DNA from: Acidobacteriota bacterium
Lineage (GTDB): Bacteria; Acidobacteriota; Blastocatellia; Pyrinomonadales; Pyrinomonadaceae
DNA: 16,016 bases
Assembly (NCBI GenBank): GCA_013813755.1
Contig: JACCRD010000169.1
Span: 1 to 16,016, forward strand
Reading direction: 5' to 3'
Shown: piece by piece, positions 14,985 through 16,016 of the stretch
How the letters are laid out: each line of letters begins with the position of its first letter
Position numbering within the stretch: position 1 is the first letter of the stretch
Notes under the pieces: generated by a model
What the model saw: only the letters and a program-made list of their open reading frames with translations
What the model was told of the DNA's origin: nothing
Database searches by the model: none
Translations under genes and position numbers: made by a program

Positions 14985-15617
14985 TTACGAAAATAATTTT
15001 CTCAAGACTTTTAATTCAGATTTATTTTCCAGACAAATATCCAAATCACGAATAATTCCGTCGCGTAAGTCATAAATCCAGCCGTGAACCGACAAATTTT
15101 GCCCGCGTGTCCAAGCGTCGCGCACAATTGTCGTCTGCCCGACATTCAGAACCTGTTCGACGACGTTTAGCTCGCAGAGTTTGTCCAGCTTTTTGTCTTC
15201 ATCTTCAATCTGCGCCAGAAGCTCATCATAAAGAATCGCGGTGTCTTGAATGTGCCGCAGCCAATTATCAATTAAACCGTTTCGACCGTCTTCGAGCGCG
15301 GCTTTCACGCCGCCGCAACCGTAATGACCGCAAACAATTATGTGTTTTACTTTTAAGACCTCGACTGCAAATTGCAGCACCGACAAACAATTCATATCGG
15401 TGTGAATGACAAGGTTTGCAATATTGCGATGAACGAAAATCTCGCCCGGCATTAAACCAACAATTGTATTTGCCGAAACGCGGCTGTCTGAACAGCCAAT
15501 CCACACATATTCAGGATTTTGCTGCCCGGCGAGGTTAGAAAAAAAATCAGGTTTTGTTTCTTCAATCCTCTTTGACCAGTCTTTATTATTTTTAAGAAGA
15601 TGCTGTAATTTATTCAC
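14985..15617 (-). CDS. can: Beta-class carbonic anhydrase
   Basis: This enzyme interconverts CO2 and bicarbonate using zinc. The 210-residue protein carries all family hallmarks at the same numbering as E. coli Can: CSDSR with C42, D44 and R46, and HIIVCGHYGCGGV with H98 and C101, giving the Cys-Asp-His-Cys zinc set and the Asp-Arg dyad. No signal peptide is seen, so it is cytoplasmic. The reading frame starts at a GTG (15615-15617); an in-frame stop lies a few codons upstream and no ATG intervenes. No Shine-Dalgarno is visible. The preceding glycosyltransferase gene ends 32 bp upstream, and the dikinase-like gene follows closely. It may therefore be the first gene of a three-gene unit or continue a longer transcript. 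The enzyme call is secure; its link to the dikinase is not explained. Confidence 0.95.
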   Translation of the reverse strand: MNKLQHLLKNNKDWSKRIEETKPDFFSNLAGQQNPEYVWIGCSDSRVSANTIVGLMPGEIFVHRNIANLVIHTDMNCLSVLQFAVEVLKVKHIIVCGHYGCGGVKAALEDGRNGLIDNWLRHIQDTAILYDELLAQIEDEDKKLDKLCELNVVEQVLNVGQTTIVRDAWTRGQNLSVHGWIYDLRDGIIRDLDICLENKSELKVLRKLFS

Positions 15618-15649
15618 GTTTATAAAATGAATTTAATTTACTAAAAGGT

Positions 15650-16016
15650 TTATTTTAGCACGTCGGTAATTGCGTCACACGCGATTCGCACACCATTTTC
15701 GGCAATTACTACGCGCTTTGCCTCAACGGCGTTCGCTTTATAACTCAAATTACCGAGCAGCTCAGAAAGTTGGTTCGCCGCGTTTTCCGCCTTATATTTC
15801 TCTCTCGAAATCGTTCGCGCCACGCCGATTCTCGCGCATCGCGCCGCGTTGTCGGGCTGATCGTGCGCGTATGGCATAATCAGGTGCGGAACTCCGGCGC
15901 GTAAAACCTGCGCCGTCGTGCCGACTCCGCCCTGGTGAACCACGCATGCCGCTCGCGGGAAAATTTGCGAATACGGCGCGTAATCGAAAGCCGCAATGTC
16001 CGAAATGTCAGCTTGC
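15650..16016 (-). CDS. Family 1 (UGT/MGT-like) glycosyltransferase, 3' part, runs off the right edge
   Basis: Only the last ~121 codons are present, and the frame is open to the window edge; a GTG inside it (15943) is not the start. The segment holds the C-terminal donor-binding signature of GT1 enzymes: VVHQGGVGTTAQVLRAGVPH, then LIMPYAHDQPDNAARCARIG, which matches the H-GG-GT, GVP, P and DQ-NA pattern that binds the nucleotide sugar. The remaining C-terminus is helical (NQLSELLGNLSYKANAVEAK). Such enzymes glycosylate small hydrophobic acceptors such as natural products, carotenoids or lipids; the acceptor-binding half is outside the window, so the substrate cannot be inferred. It is on the same strand as carbonic anhydrase, 32 bp upstream of it. 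Confidence 0.9.
   Translation of the reverse strand, partial: QADISDIAAFDYAPYSQIFPRAACVVHQGGVGTTAQVLRAGVPHLIMPYAHDQPDNAARCARIGVARTISREKYKAENAANQLSELLGNLSYKANAVEAKRVVIAENGVRIACDAITDVLK

Overview
The window looks like chromosomal DNA from a diderm (Gram-negative) bacterium with moderate-to-low GC. A Kdo transferase gene (waaA) implies lipopolysaccharide, and a lipoprotein and several exported proteins imply an outer envelope. My best guess is Acidobacteriota, class Blastocatellia (Pyrinomonadaceae-like). The reasons are Asn/Thr/Ala-rich low-complexity tails on envelope proteins, an ATP synthase F0 cluster cut off from the F1 genes, a kinase with a long extracytoplasmic tail, and frequent heptanucleotide repeats. 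This is inference; no rRNA or other taxonomic marker is present.

Layout, left to right. (1) 1-739, minus: 5' part of lysS (lysyl-tRNA synthetase). (2) 740-886: divergent promoter region in which the lysS and mfd promoters share one -10 element. (3) 887-4519, plus: mfd, the transcription-repair coupling factor, the only plus-strand gene, carrying three in-frame heptanucleotide arrays. (4) 4688-6322, minus: a membrane-anchored Ser/Thr kinase-like protein whose catalytic motifs are destroyed (pseudokinase). (5) 6510-8987, minus: F0 genes in the order atpZ, atpI, atpB, atpE, ending at a strong UUCG-loop terminator; the b subunit and all F1 genes are absent. (6) 9063-12308, minus: efp (elongation factor P), waaA and a family 2 glycosyltransferase, with a large heptanucleotide inverted repeat between efp and waaA. 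(7) 12455-15617, minus: beta-carbonic anhydrase, an exported dikinase-like protein with glucan-water-dikinase domain order, and a TPR-like lipoprotein, closed by a hairpin terminator. (8) 15650-16016, minus: 3' part of a family 1 glycosyltransferase.

Functional links. The F0 group would supply the membrane proton channel of ATP synthase. WaaA and the adjacent GT2 enzyme fit envelope lipid or polysaccharide glycosylation. Carbonic anhydrase, dikinase and lipoprotein sit 8-47 bp and 2 bp apart and look co-transcribed, though no shared pathway is evident.

The most unusual signal is a set of short tandem arrays with strict 7-bp periodicity but different unit sequences. They occur inside mfd (three times), inside the GT2 gene, at a convergent intergenic junction, and as opposed arms of a hairpin abutting the waaA start codon. 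No CRISPR array, insertion sequence, tRNA or rRNA was found. No gap between genes exceeds 300 bases; the largest is 6840-7133 (294 bp).
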